A DNA stretch of 64,000 nucleotides from Promethearchaeota archaeon (GCA_029838195.1 JALGVJ010000011.1:1-64000); one strand, 5' to 3'; shown: positions 45,798-54,447, numbered from the stretch's first letter. The notes: generated by a model from the sequence alone, not told the origin. Numbers and translations: made by a program.

Positions 45798-46745
45798 ATG
45801 GAAAACAATTGCGAAATCCATTCCAATGGTTCCATTGAGATGATCAAGGCTTCTTTGCTTCAAGCGGGTTTTAGTGAGGAGGAGCTCGAAAAAGAGGTGG
45901 AGCGCAAGCGAGAGGAATTTGGCGGGTTCATTTCCGAAAAGGGTATCTTATTTTTGATTGCGAAAGACCACGACCTCCCTATCCGCTCTCCCGATATTGA
46001 TAGATCTTTATATGACTTGGTTGAACAAGAAGAAATCGATTATGACGAATTTAGGATTGATATTGCTCAGCTTGAGGAAGGGTTATCTAACGTGGTGATC
46101 ATCGGTAGAATTGTTAAAACTTATCCCATTCATTATTTTGCCCGTAAGGATGGCACCACGGGAAAAATAAGCTCATTCTTGCTTCAAGATAACTCTGCCA
46201 TGATTAAGGTGGTCATGTGGGACGACCTTGCGGATATTGTCAATGAAGAGGCATTTGAAGTGAATCAAGGGATTCGAGTTATTGGAGGTTATACCAAGAT
46301 GAATAAGGACCGCTTGGAAGTCCATTTAGGGAAAAAAAGCAGGCTGATGTTCCTCTCAAAAGAAGAAGCACGGGAGAAACAGCTCAGAGAAGCATCCGAA
46401 ATGCTTCCTTATGTTTCTCACACGAAAAACAATAAGGTCAGTGAGAAAAAACTATCTAAAAATGCCTATCTACCTTATCTTTCAGGCAAAGTACTGAATT
46501 TTACTTTTAAGGAATTTGATAGAAAGAAAATGGAAAAATCGTTTCTCTTAAAAATTACGATATTAGCGGAGGAAAACAAGGAATACATCGTGAATTTTTG
46601 GAAATTTGATGCTATAGAAGTCTTGAAGCTCATCGAAAAAGGCAATCTTATTTATTTAACCAATTTAAAAAGTAAAGAAAATCCCTATACTAAGGAAAAA
46701 GAATTTCATTATACGGATCGTTCTACTCTGAATATTTTAAATTAA
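45798..46745 (+). CDS. RPA-type single-stranded DNA-binding protein
   Basis: 315 aa. An N-terminal helical module (about 1-75; AGFSEEELEKEVERKREEF, then DLPIRSPD) matches archaeal RPA41-type proteins. An OB-fold follows (about 95-190, VIIGRIVKTYPIHYFARKDG, FLLQDNSAMIKVVMWDD), the ssDNA-binding platform. The C-terminal 100 residues form a more degenerate second OB-like domain (YLPYLSGKVLNFTF). No zinc finger. GCGGTGAAAGAG precedes the ATG. Protects ssDNA for RadA and helicases. Located in the same strand run as radA and the zinc ribbon gene. Confidence 0.85.
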   Translation: MENNCEIHSNGSIEMIKASLLQAGFSEEELEKEVERKREEFGGFISEKGILFLIAKDHDLPIRSPDIDRSLYDLVEQEEIDYDEFRIDIAQLEEGLSNVVIIGRIVKTYPIHYFARKDGTTGKISSFLLQDNSAMIKVVMWDDLADIVNEEAFEVNQGIRVIGGYTKMNKDRLEVHLGKKSRLMFLSKEEAREKQLREASEMLPYVSHTKNNKVSEKKLSKNAYLPYLSGKVLNFTFKEFDRKKMEKSFLLKITILAEENKEYIVNFWKFDAIEVLKLIEKGNLIYLTNLKSKENPYTKEKEFHYTDRSTLNILN

Positions 46746-46788
46746 TGGGATTCTTTTTATCGAAAGTATCTTAAAAAATGAATTAATT

Positions 46789-47472
46789 TCATGAATTTGT
46801 CTTGTTTTTCGGAAGTTTAATGATTTCTCCCGTGTTGAGCTTGAGTATCACGTGTGTCGATGTTTCCATTAAGATTTTTGTTTTATTTTTTGGAGGAGCT
46901 TGATTTATTTTTTCGTTTTTCGAGGAATTAAGTTTTTCTTTTTTTATTAGATGATGTGTTTGATAATTAGGATTGTTAGTTTTTTCCATTAATCGTTGAC
47001 TTTTTCTTTTATTAGAATGTTTTTGAGATAATAAAGAATTTTTCTTTTTTGATCCGTGAAAAGTTGTTGCGGATTCGATCTTTTCTTGAAGAACATGGTT
47101 CATTAGCATGGAAAGAATGGTTATTTCAGGTTGAGAAAGTAATTTTTTGTACGTTCCTACTTGAATCATGACTATATAATTTCCACTTTTTTCGCTTTTT
47201 TTCCTATACACGTGAATGGGCGTTCCTTTCTCCTTGTATTGATGATATCCTTTCCATTCCTTTGAGTTGCCTTCTAATACCGAAAGAATTTGTGCTTGTT
47301 CCTCTAAAGATAATCGAACCACGCTGCCCTCTTGTTGCGAAGGCTTTTCCCACGTGCCGCTTTCTTTCTTTCGAATCATACGGAAAAACACGTAGGGAAG
47401 CGTATTTTTAGCAGAGTCGAAGAAAAGAGCGGTTTTCTGACCGAAAAAATTATAAATGTGTTGATCTCCCAT
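46789..47472 (-). CDS. Possible PC4-like single-stranded DNA-binding protein
   Basis: 227 aa. The first 130 residues look like a compact beta-rich domain ending in a helix (FFDSAKNTLPYVFFRMIR, SVVRLSLEEQAQILSVL), reminiscent of PC4/Whirly-type ssDNA-binding proteins of archaea. A long basic linker (KKKNSLLSQKHSNKRKSQRL) and a small beta-strand end (HVILKLNTGEIIKLP) follow. I do not recognise a named family with certainty. The TATA box lies about 20 bases before the ATG, so the message is probably leaderless. Convergent with the RPA gene, divergent from the Roadblock gene. Confidence 0.5.
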   Translation of the reverse strand: MGDQHIYNFFGQKTALFFDSAKNTLPYVFFRMIRKKESGTWEKPSQQEGSVVRLSLEEQAQILSVLEGNSKEWKGYHQYKEKGTPIHVYRKKSEKSGNYIVMIQVGTYKKLLSQPEITILSMLMNHVLQEKIESATTFHGSKKKNSLLSQKHSNKRKSQRLMEKTNNPNYQTHHLIKKEKLNSSKNEKINQAPPKNKTKILMETSTHVILKLNTGEIIKLPKNKTNS

Positions 47473-47490
47473 GATAAAATTATTTTATTG

Positions 47491-47509
47491 TTATATATAA
47501 AAGAAAAAA
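47491..47509 (-). promoter_or_regulatory. T-tract/TATA promoter for the PC4-like gene
   Basis: Minus strand shows a T-tract with TTATATATAA, about 20 bases from the start codon. Confidence 0.5.
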
Positions 47510-47570
47510 ATTAAGATCCTCGATAATGATCTCATTACTTTTTTTAATGCAATAATGGAATATTCCGTCA

Positions 47571-47586
47571 TTTTTTTCTTTAAATA
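47571..47586 (+). promoter_or_regulatory. T-tract/TATA promoter for the Roadblock-GTPase pair
   Basis: TTTTTTTCTTTAAATA, ending about 50 bases before the Roadblock-like gene. Confidence 0.6.
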
Positions 47587-47637
47587 AAAAGGCCCCAAGA
47601 AAAAATAATAATATTAAAAAAAAAGAAAAGTGAGGAT

Positions 47638-48183
47638 GTGAAAAACATGCAAAAAACTCAATTGTGGAATAATGAAATCACTAAGATTTTAGATGCCATG
47701 AGATATGAATACAGCAAGCTGATTCGAAAAGGATATATTCACGGCTTAATCGTGGTTGACCAAGACGCTAAATTAATCGCCATGGATTCGCATTTCGACA
47801 AGTCTTTAAATTATTGGGACTTGAGTGCCATTGGGGCCGCTTTTTACGGTGTTGCCCGACAAGGCCAAGATTTTTTTGAAGCGTCCGAATTAGAACGAGC
47901 CAGCATCATTTATAATGACCTGCAGTTATTCGTGAAATCAATTGGAAAAGTTCAAATCGTTCCTAACAAAAAACGTGAAATTTTAATCGTAATTCTTTCC
48001 GATCGGGCTGTAAATTTAGGGCTTCTCATTCTCCAGATGAATCGATTTGCTCCCGAAATCAAAGAAGGCATTGAGAAAAATGCCTCCATTAAAAAAACTT
48101 TATCCATGAATGAAACAGAACTAAAAGAATATATCAAACAACTGAAGAACGGTTTATTTAATAATGCAGAAACTATACTATAA
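47638..48183 (+). CDS. Roadblock/LC7-like protein
   Basis: 181 aa (GTG at 47638; ATG at 47647 is an alternative since both lie near GTGAGG). The build is Roadblock: an N-terminal helix, IHGLIVVDQDAKLIAMDSH (strand pair), a helix in the middle (LSAIGAAFYGVARQG), two more strands (IYNDLQLFVKSI, EILIVILSDRAVNLGL) and a C-terminal helix. Roadblock proteins dimerise and act as GTPase-activating or scaffold partners of MglA/Rag-type GTPases. The GTPase gene follows 19 bases later, so partnership is well supported by context. Known in bacteria (MglB) and Asgards. Confidence 0.75.
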   Translation: MKNMQKTQLWNNEITKILDAMRYEYSKLIRKGYIHGLIVVDQDAKLIAMDSHFDKSLNYWDLSAIGAAFYGVARQGQDFFEASELERASIIYNDLQLFVKSIGKVQIVPNKKREILIVILSDRAVNLGLLILQMNRFAPEIKEGIEKNASIKKTLSMNETELKEYIKQLKNGLFNNAETIL

Positions 48184-48202
48184 GGGGTGAGCTAAAAAAA
48201 AA

Positions 48203-48823
48203 ATGAATTCTTCCTTGACATCTAAAGATGTATTTGACTTTGGCTCAAGCCTTCTTCAGTTAAAAGTGGTATATTGGGGTCCCGGCGAATCGGGAAAAAC
48301 CACGAGTTATAACGTGCTCAAAGAAGAGCTTCGTTCTAAGAAGATTTCTCGAAGTATATCCGTGGAAACCACCGATGGCAGAACGCTCTGGAAGGATTGC
48401 ATGTATTTATCCTTTTCATTAAAGCTAAATAAGTTCACGTTTGATGTCGTCGTCCAGGTGGTCACGTGTACGGGTCAAGAACGGTTTCTCTCCACCCGGG
48501 AATACGTGTTAGATGGAGCTGATGGGATCGTTTTCGTGGCAGACTCCTCACCTTTAAAGCGAGAAGAAAACAAGCGGAGTTTTCGGGAACTCATGAGCTT
48601 CACGGCTTCGAATAACGTTCCTTACGTGGTTCAATTGAACAAGCGGGATTTATCTGATGCGATTTCTGAAGAAGAGTTTAAAAAAGATCTGGAATTACCG
48701 GAGGAAAAAGCGTATCCGGACGGCACGTTGGTGGTATATCCTACCATTGCCACGGAAAAAGTCAATGTTTTATATTGTTTTAAAGACTTATTGGGGCTTA
48801 TTTTATTTAAAAACTTCTTATGA
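48203..48823 (+). CDS. MglA/Arf-like small GTPase
   Basis: 206 aa. GPGESGKT (26-33) is the G1 loop; ETTDGRTLWKD resembles the MglA switch I; CTGQER (89-94) stands at G3, without the usual first Asp of DxxG, as in MglA; LNKRD (about 151-155) is G4. It has no lipidation Cys at the C-terminus (FKNFL). The pairing with the Roadblock-like gene suggests a switch with its regulator. Substrate process unknown: polarity, motility or trafficking have been suggested for relatives. The ATG follows GGGGTGAGC at proper spacing. Confidence 0.8.
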   Translation: MNSSLTSKDVFDFGSSLLQLKVVYWGPGESGKTTSYNVLKEELRSKKISRSISVETTDGRTLWKDCMYLSFSLKLNKFTFDVVVQVVTCTGQERFLSTREYVLDGADGIVFVADSSPLKREENKRSFRELMSFTASNNVPYVVQLNKRDLSDAISEEEFKKDLELPEEKAYPDGTLVVYPTIATEKVNVLYCFKDLLGLILFKNFL

Positions 48824-48918
48824 ATAAATACATGATTTTATAAAGTTTTTTTATAATCTTTTTTCTATTTCATGATACCTATAATTCAGTAACTTAGAAT
48901 TTTTTTTATTTATATAGT

Positions 48919-49572
48919 TTGACTAAAAACTTCAGATTAAATAATAATATTCAATTAATCATTTACCACCTCGAAAGAAAAATGCCTTCTCTCATAGAAT
49001 ATCCTTCATTAAGTTATAAGGCAAAAAAAAAGCTGAAAATTGAAATTCTTGACCATTCGTTCAGGAAATATAATTTTCTAATGGAATCCTTGAGCATCTC
49101 CCGATTTGCCAAAATTCTACACCATTCTTTTTCTGAACATGATATTTCTGAAATACAAGAAGTTTTAAATAATTTTTCCGATGATTGGAAACGATACAAG
49201 ATTCGTTTTCAACTCACTACTAAATTATTACCCTTCCACGGAGAACCCCATTCAGTGCACGATTTGATGGAATATCGGTTCAATGTGTTACAGCAGCATT
49301 TAAAAGAACTATATCATATCGCTCCCATTTTCAATTTACAGCGGGCCACTCATAATGCAAAAGTATTATTAACAATGTTGGATCAAAAAAATTATTGTCC
49401 TGTCCTTAGCACGCAGTTGGCATTAATTTTATTTGTCACAGACACTCGAGACTCGTTGGTCAAGGAGGGTAAAAAGAAACCGATTTTACAAGTTAATATT
49501 CGGAATTTATGTAAAACTTCTGCTTACGCCTTTCATAGAGCACGAAACAAGTTAGGAATAAGTCGATTTTAA
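48919..49572 (+). CDS. Cyclin-fold-like protein (paralogue 1)
   Basis: 217 aa from TTG 48919, or 196 aa from ATG 48982; a TATA-like TTTATATAG just before the TTG makes the later start attractive. All helix. The C-terminal half (VLSTQLALILFVTDTRDSL then LCKTSAYAFHRARNKLG) has the look of a TFB cyclin repeat ending in a helix-turn-helix, and it resembles the 211-aa protein at 52989 (HLAFLIYITDVKDYEVL). So they are paralogues. No zinc ribbon. I would call them TFB-cyclin-like adaptors, tentatively. Confidence 0.5.
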   Translation: MTKNFRLNNNIQLIIYHLERKMPSLIEYPSLSYKAKKKLKIEILDHSFRKYNFLMESLSISRFAKILHHSFSEHDISEIQEVLNNFSDDWKRYKIRFQLTTKLLPFHGEPHSVHDLMEYRFNVLQQHLKELYHIAPIFNLQRATHNAKVLLTMLDQKNYCPVLSTQLALILFVTDTRDSLVKEGKKKPILQVNIRNLCKTSAYAFHRARNKLGISRF

Positions 49573-49634
49573 TCAACTTTGTCTTATTTTTATTCTTTAT
49601 TTATAATTTTTCACATTTTTAGTCTTTAATGAAA

Positions 49635-49652
49635 AAATATCACGTGATATTT
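49635..49652. other. Perfect 18-bp palindrome with CACGTG core between convergent genes
   Basis: AAATATCACGTGATATTT has no central spacer. It lies between two convergent genes and its last two bases belong to the stop codon of the 678-aa gene. It could be a bidirectional terminator or a protein-binding site. Confidence 0.6.
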
Positions 49653-51687
49653 AAAAAAGCGTAACTAACTTTTCATATAAGAGAGATAAATACTGGAAAA
49701 TTTTTTCATATTTTTCACTACTGATAGAGATGGATTCTCCTTGAAGTAATTTTTTGTAGAGTGATTCCACGTACTTGATATTGGAAATCGGTGTCAAACG
49801 TTTTTTTAACATGTATTCTAATCCCATGAACGTTTCGGCAAGGTTCATAGTATCGATTTTTTCGGGAGCGATATAAGAGGGAGGCTGACTGCCGTTGAAA
49901 AATTTCTTGAATAATAATTTCATGAGTAATCCTAATGCCAACATCATGGTGCGAAAAGAGGGCTCATTCTCTCCTTGAGAAAAATATTTCTGACCCTGAC
50001 AAAAAATGGATTTAACTTCTTCTAATTTATCGTAAATATCAGTATTTTTTTCCCTCTCAGAATCCCTTTTTTCATGGACTTGCCGTGAGGTAGAAATACC
50101 ATTAGAAATGGGTATTTCATAATTTTTTAATTGAGATAAGCGTTCTTGTAATTGTTTTATTTTTTGATCAATAGAGTTCATGTGGAATCGGAGCGATCGT
50201 TCAAGTTCTAACAATGAAGGGACTTTTGGAACTTCAGATTTCTTAAGAATTTTTTGCTCTATTGGAGATGAATTTTCTTGTAAAGATGGAGAATGTTTTT
50301 CTTTGATTTGAGGAGAGAGAGCAGGCTCTTGTTTGATTTGGATGGGAGCGGATTCTTGAATGGATCCTTTTCCATTTGAGATGGTTTCATCAGCAAGATT
50401 AGAATCAGAATCTAAAGAATCAATATCAATGTGCTGAATTTCTAACTCAGGAAAAAAAGTTTTCATGTTATTTTCAAGATCATCTTTTTTAAGAAAAGAT
50501 TTTCTCTTTTCTTTTTCTTTTTTAACACGTTCACGTTTCTTATACGTTAATTCTTGAGGAAAATAATCCTCTTTTGGAGTAAAATTATTAAGATATGTCG
50601 AGCTTGATAGGGAAGTAAAAATGGAATCTATTTTATTTGGAGCAAGACCTAATGATTGTAAAAAAGAGTGAAGATCAAGCACGTGAGCTTCGCAAGGAAC
50701 AGATTTCAGCCATGTTCTTAAAAAATCTTCGGGCAATCCAAGTTTCCAATGATGTTGCCGCAAGTAGAGATATCGATTTTCGGGATTAATGAGAACCTTG
50801 TCTTCCAAATTTGCTGTATTTACATGTTCCAAACAGTATTCTTCCATGCAAGAAACGAACATTCGCTTGATAGTTGCTGGTAAATTTTTAAGGGCTCGAT
50901 ATTCCTCTCTATATTGCTGCAAAGGATCCTTTTTCTGAAGGAGTGGGTCACTTTTACTAATTTTTTCAATAGAAATGGAATCATCATCATTCAAAGAAGA
51001 AGCTTTTTTAAGAAGATGGCAAATACGGACATCATAAAAATGCTCCATAAACCTCAAGATTTTCTCTTGTTCATTCTCATCCTCATGGGATTTAGAAAGA
51101 AATTTTTGAATGCTTTTTATTGATTTTCCTTCATTTAACAAAATAAAAATCTGTCCTGCTAAATTTTTGATTTTTAAAAGATCATCCCGTAGGAGGTCAA
51201 GAGTCGGACACCTTTCAATTATTTTTTTTTCAAACGATAAATCTCTCGCAATAAAATCGTAATTTAAAAATTTTTTAGTCTTCTTATTATAAAGAATGAG
51301 AGGTTGTGAAGTAAGATTTTCAGAAGTGGCAGAAGAAGGAGATTGAATTGATGGAACAGCGAGTTTAGGGATAAGTTCTTTGGCATTTTCGCTGGTATTT
51401 AAGATGTAATGCAATGAAGGGTATTGCATGATTGCATAGATGTCTTTTAGATTTAGATTGTAGATGAGATAGAAATTGGGGATCGTGGAGTAGACATTCG
51501 CTTCTAAAATGTCATTCACGCTGGTTAGAGCCGTCGCATCGATGGGAATGAATGTATATCCTACGGTAAAAATCTCTAAAGCATTTAAGTATTTTAAGTC
51601 CACGTGGGGATAAATGAGCACGTTCCTCTGCTTGAAAAAAATTAAGTGTAGAAATTGGGCCGTGATGAAGTCGCTTTCCGTGTCCAT
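49651..51687 (-). CDS. Orphan multidomain protein downstream of FEN1
   Basis: 678 aa, not recognised. The first 110 residues alternate strand and helix (RNVLIYPHVDLKYLNALEIF, NFYLIYNLNLKDIYAIM), like an alpha/beta domain. A central helical part (130-370), a low-complexity acidic/basic linker (380-490), a coiled coil (about 497-530, IDQKIKQLQERLSQLKN) and a helical end (540-678) follow. It begins 108 bases after the FEN1-like stop on the same strand and may share its transcript. No catalytic motif. A DNA-metabolism link is context only. Confidence 0.55.
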   Translation of the reverse strand: MDTESDFITAQFLHLIFFKQRNVLIYPHVDLKYLNALEIFTVGYTFIPIDATALTSVNDILEANVYSTIPNFYLIYNLNLKDIYAIMQYPSLHYILNTSENAKELIPKLAVPSIQSPSSATSENLTSQPLILYNKKTKKFLNYDFIARDLSFEKKIIERCPTLDLLRDDLLKIKNLAGQIFILLNEGKSIKSIQKFLSKSHEDENEQEKILRFMEHFYDVRICHLLKKASSLNDDDSISIEKISKSDPLLQKKDPLQQYREEYRALKNLPATIKRMFVSCMEEYCLEHVNTANLEDKVLINPENRYLYLRQHHWKLGLPEDFLRTWLKSVPCEAHVLDLHSFLQSLGLAPNKIDSIFTSLSSSTYLNNFTPKEDYFPQELTYKKRERVKKEKEKRKSFLKKDDLENNMKTFFPELEIQHIDIDSLDSDSNLADETISNGKGSIQESAPIQIKQEPALSPQIKEKHSPSLQENSSPIEQKILKKSEVPKVPSLLELERSLRFHMNSIDQKIKQLQERLSQLKNYEIPISNGISTSRQVHEKRDSEREKNTDIYDKLEEVKSIFCQGQKYFSQGENEPSFRTMMLALGLLMKLLFKKFFNGSQPPSYIAPEKIDTMNLAETFMGLEYMLKKRLTPISNIKYVESLYKKLLQGESISISSEKYEKIFQYLSLLYEKLVTLF

Positions 51688-51795
51688 GATAAAAATAATA
51701 TTTTGATATCTTAGTTCTTTTATCTTTAAAATTCAACGGATCTTTAAAAAGAAAAAATTTATTTTAGCTTCTAAGACTAATTTCTAAAATAATTT

Positions 51796-52896
51796 TTATA
51801 TTGATTTATTCGAGAAAATCTCATCTAATGTAAGCTGAACATGCTTGGATTTTTTTCTGAATGTTTCAAACGCAGAAATACAAGAATGATATTTATTAAT
51901 TAACTTATTTAAATTGTTTTCTACTCGAGCTTGATTGAGATGATGGTCTTTACAAAGAAAGGCACGCACTTTTTCTCTTATGGGAGCCGTCCAAGTGAAC
52001 GGTTCTTTTGGCGTGATTACTTCAGGAAAGAGAAAAATGTTCCGAACCTTAAAAATTATTTCAGGCGTGAGAGAGGAGAAATAATAATTTTTATTTCTTT
52101 CACGGTCAATGATATTTTCAAGTGTTTCATGAGCTTTTATTAATTTCAAGGCGGTTTTTGATCCAACATGTTTGATGCCCGGAAAATAATCCGTTTTTAA
52201 TAATAAGACTAAATCAATGAGTTGAAAGTAATTAATTCCCATTAATTTAAGGCTTTTCTTGAGGTCATATAACTTAGGCTCAATTTTTTGATAAACCCAT
52301 TTATTTTTGATCTTTCTTCTCATGGACTTTGTTAAATTCTGAATGACGTGAGGACTTCCGAACAAGAGCGAATCAAAATCTTGAGAGTTCATGTAATCCA
52401 CGAGATGACTTTTTACTAAATGAGCACATTGAGCTTCAGCGGAAGAAGGAGATTCAATATAAGGTACACCCAATAAACTTAATAAAATTTTAGATTCTTC
52501 TACAACGGAAGGCCATAAAAATTCCTTGCTCAATCCGATTTGACGAGCTGTTTTCCAATCCTTGTTTTTTAAGGCTTTTTCGTGCATGCGTTTCGCATAT
52601 CGGAAGTCATTGAGTTGATCTTTAGTAATGATGCGTTTTAACTCCGAGACTTTGCCATCAAAACAAAACACAGGAAGAATCCGCTTTGAATACAAGAATA
52701 AAATCTTGTATAAAATTCCATAAAGGTGATTGATGACTCGCTGCGTTCTGTCAATGAATAAGGAATCGGTATTCTTAGCAGTGAAATTTAACGTGCTAAA
52801 TAAAAAATTAGGAGTATCAATTGCAATGACTGTTCCTTCCAAGGAGGTGAGAGAAATAGGTTCAGCATGGAGTAGGTCAGCAATTTTCACTCCCAT
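51796..52896 (-). CDS. FEN1-type flap endonuclease with one catalytic Glu replaced
   Basis: 366 aa. Residues fall in register with archaeal FEN1: D27 (AIDTPN), D80 (VFCFDG), E154, D173 and D175 (SQDFDSLLF) and D236 (KTDYFPG). Where FEN1 has E152 (PSEGEA), this protein has Ser: PSSAEAQCA. That residue is a metal ligand, so activity may be reduced. FEN1 removes 5' flaps at replication forks. The C-terminus VQLTLDEIF is a PCNA-interacting (PIP) motif candidate. HVGSKTALKLI is the H3TH element. The T-tract/TATA promoter lies about 20 bases upstream. A fully conserved FEN1 may exist elsewhere in the genome. Confidence 0.85.
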   Translation of the reverse strand: MGVKIADLLHAEPISLTSLEGTVIAIDTPNFLFSTLNFTAKNTDSLFIDRTQRVINHLYGILYKILFLYSKRILPVFCFDGKVSELKRIITKDQLNDFRYAKRMHEKALKNKDWKTARQIGLSKEFLWPSVVEESKILLSLLGVPYIESPSSAEAQCAHLVKSHLVDYMNSQDFDSLLFGSPHVIQNLTKSMRRKIKNKWVYQKIEPKLYDLKKSLKLMGINYFQLIDLVLLLKTDYFPGIKHVGSKTALKLIKAHETLENIIDRERNKNYYFSSLTPEIIFKVRNIFLFPEVITPKEPFTWTAPIREKVRAFLCKDHHLNQARVENNLNKLINKYHSCISAFETFRKKSKHVQLTLDEIFSNKSI

Positions 52897-52917
52897 GACC
52901 TATCTGTTTTATCCTCA

Positions 52918-52932
52918 TATTTAAAGAAAAAA
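52918..52932 (-). promoter_or_regulatory. T-tract/TATA promoter for FEN1-like gene
   Basis: Minus strand TTTTTTCTTTAAATA, about 20 bases before the ATG. Confidence 0.6.
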
Positions 52933-52951
52933 TCAGTATTAGGGAAAAATC

Positions 52952-52966
52952 ATTTTTATTTAAATA
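52952..52966 (+). promoter_or_regulatory. T-tract/TATA promoter for the second cyclin-fold-like gene
   Basis: ATTTTTATTTAAATA, 22 bases before the ATG at 52989. Together with the FEN1 promoter it makes a compact divergent pair. Confidence 0.6.
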
Positions 52967-52988
52967 AATTTAATGAGTAGTTAAGAGG

Positions 52989-53624
52989 ATGATGGAAAAT
53001 GTAAATTATATTGAAAAAAAATTTCATGAAAACAATGTTAATGGAAATTTTATAAACCTTGGTGCGACTGATTTCAACCAAGAAATAGATAAACATGATG
53101 TAATAAATGTTCTATTACGTTATTTCTCTATTCCTGTCCTTAGAGCTTCTTCTAACCGCATGAAAACAGCAATGGTATCATTTTTAGCTCGAATTCTTAA
53201 TAAAAATAAATCATGGATTCGTGATTCTATAAACGAATTTTTAGAAAACTGCCAATCGTTTAAAGAGATTCTAAAACAAGAATTAAAAAAGTTGAAATTG
53301 GACGGATGCTTCGACCCCATCGAAACGCACATTAACCTCTTGAATCGCTTTCTCGAACAACTTCATTCCTTTACAAATGCGTTCGATATGGAACGTGCCA
53401 AGATAAACATGTTAATCCTCATTGATAAATTAGACGCTAAATCTAAGTTCATGCCTCTTTTTAACCTAAACATTCATCTTGCTTTTTTGATATATATTAC
53501 CGATGTTAAGGATTACGAGGTTTTGAGAGCTAATATTTCTCCTCTTAAGTTAGAAAATATTTGCTACATGACAAATTGTAAAGAAAAACAATTGTTTCAA
53601 TTAAAGGCGATCCTTTCTCCTTAA
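52989..53624 (+). CDS. Cyclin-fold-like protein (paralogue 2)
   Basis: 211 aa, all helix. The C-terminal half (INLLNRFLEQLHSF, NMLILIDKLDAKSKFMPLF, HLAFLIYITDVKDYEVL) is alignable with the 48919 protein by eye, including the order of hydrophobic helices. Its N-terminus is less similar. AAGAGGATG precedes the ATG at 52989 (a second ATG follows at once). Divergent from FEN1. The gene's stop codon lies inside a 26-bp direct repeat. Function unknown, possible transcription-factor-like adaptor. Confidence 0.55.
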   Translation: MMENVNYIEKKFHENNVNGNFINLGATDFNQEIDKHDVINVLLRYFSIPVLRASSNRMKTAMVSFLARILNKNKSWIRDSINEFLENCQSFKEILKQELKKLKLDGCFDPIETHINLLNRFLEQLHSFTNAFDMERAKINMLILIDKLDAKSKFMPLFNLNIHLAFLIYITDVKDYEVLRANISPLKLENICYMTNCKEKQLFQLKAILSP

Positions 53625-53652
53625 AGTCAATTAAAGGCGATCCTTTCTCCTT
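53597..53652. repeat. 26-bp direct repeat, period 30, over a stop codon
   Basis: TCAATTAAAGGCGATCCTTT and the six following bases occur at 53597-53622 and 53627-53652. The first copy contains the last codons of the 211-aa gene. The second copy is outside the reading frame. Confidence 0.85.
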
Positions 53653-53691
53653 GAAAAAACTCATTTTATCTAATTATATTTATTACTTAAA

Positions 53692-54447
53692 CTATGGCAA
53701 ATAAAAGGTAATGCCTTGATCAGTAATTTCAAATTTTAACGAAATCTTTTTCTCATTATAATGGATGATTAACCTTCTAAGCCTACCATGTGAATGAGCT
53801 TCCATGAGATGAGGTGGAAAAAGCTCAAGAGTCACTCCCTTTATCCTCTCAAATAAAGAGGAATAAAAAACATTATCCTGAGAAGTAGTCGGATTCGTAG
53901 AAAACTCATGAATGAGAAATACAAGAATATTTTTAAATGAACAATAAAATAAGAGAGGCACCAATTGCTTTTCAAAAAAATCATTAATAATAACTTCTCT
54001 TATATTCATGTCCTCTTCCATGGATAAACGCAATCGCAAGTGATGAGAGATGTTATCCACGACCATACATTTGAGATAAGGAATATTAGGCAAGTATTTT
54101 TCAAGAAGTCCTTGAAAAAGTAATTCTTGTTTTTCATATGAAAGGAGGACAGAACGAGCCGGAAAAATGAAAAAGCGCTCATGAAGGGATGAAGATTTAT
54201 TATTATAAAATATTTCTAATTGTTTGAGTCGCTTAACGGGAAAATGTTCGGAAGCTTGAATCCACGCGCACGCATGACGTGATCCGAGTAAATGATAGAC
54301 TAAATAGAGAACAAGATTAGTTTTTCCGCTTCCTGCTTTCCCCTTTACATGAATGACATTTTCTCTTTTTAAAATAAGAGAAATAATTTCCAAGAGGTCT
54401 TTTTCATTCAAAATCTTTAAACTTCTTTTTTCTTTTTTTCGAGCCAT
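53692..54447 (-). CDS. RadB/KaiC-like RecA-fold ATPase
   Basis: 251 aa. IHVKGKAGSGKTNLVLYL carries Walker A (36-43), KCMVVDNIS is Walker B, and the spacing (WIQASEHFPVKRLKQ after A, LVFLIHEFSTN after B) fits the RadB branch of archaeal RecA-fold paralogues, which aid RadA rather than exchanging strands. The N-terminal HhH is absent. The start overlaps the end of the upstream membrane gene by 44 bases. An ATP-binding accessory role in recombination is the family-based inference. Confidence 0.7.
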   Translation of the reverse strand: MARKKEKRSLKILNEKDLLEIISLILKRENVIHVKGKAGSGKTNLVLYLVYHLLGSRHACAWIQASEHFPVKRLKQLEIFYNNKSSSLHERFFIFPARSVLLSYEKQELLFQGLLEKYLPNIPYLKCMVVDNISHHLRLRLSMEEDMNIREVIINDFFEKQLVPLLFYCSFKNILVFLIHEFSTNPTTSQDNVFYSSLFERIKGVTLELFPPHLMEAHSHGRLRRLIIHYNEKKISLKFEITDQGITFYLP

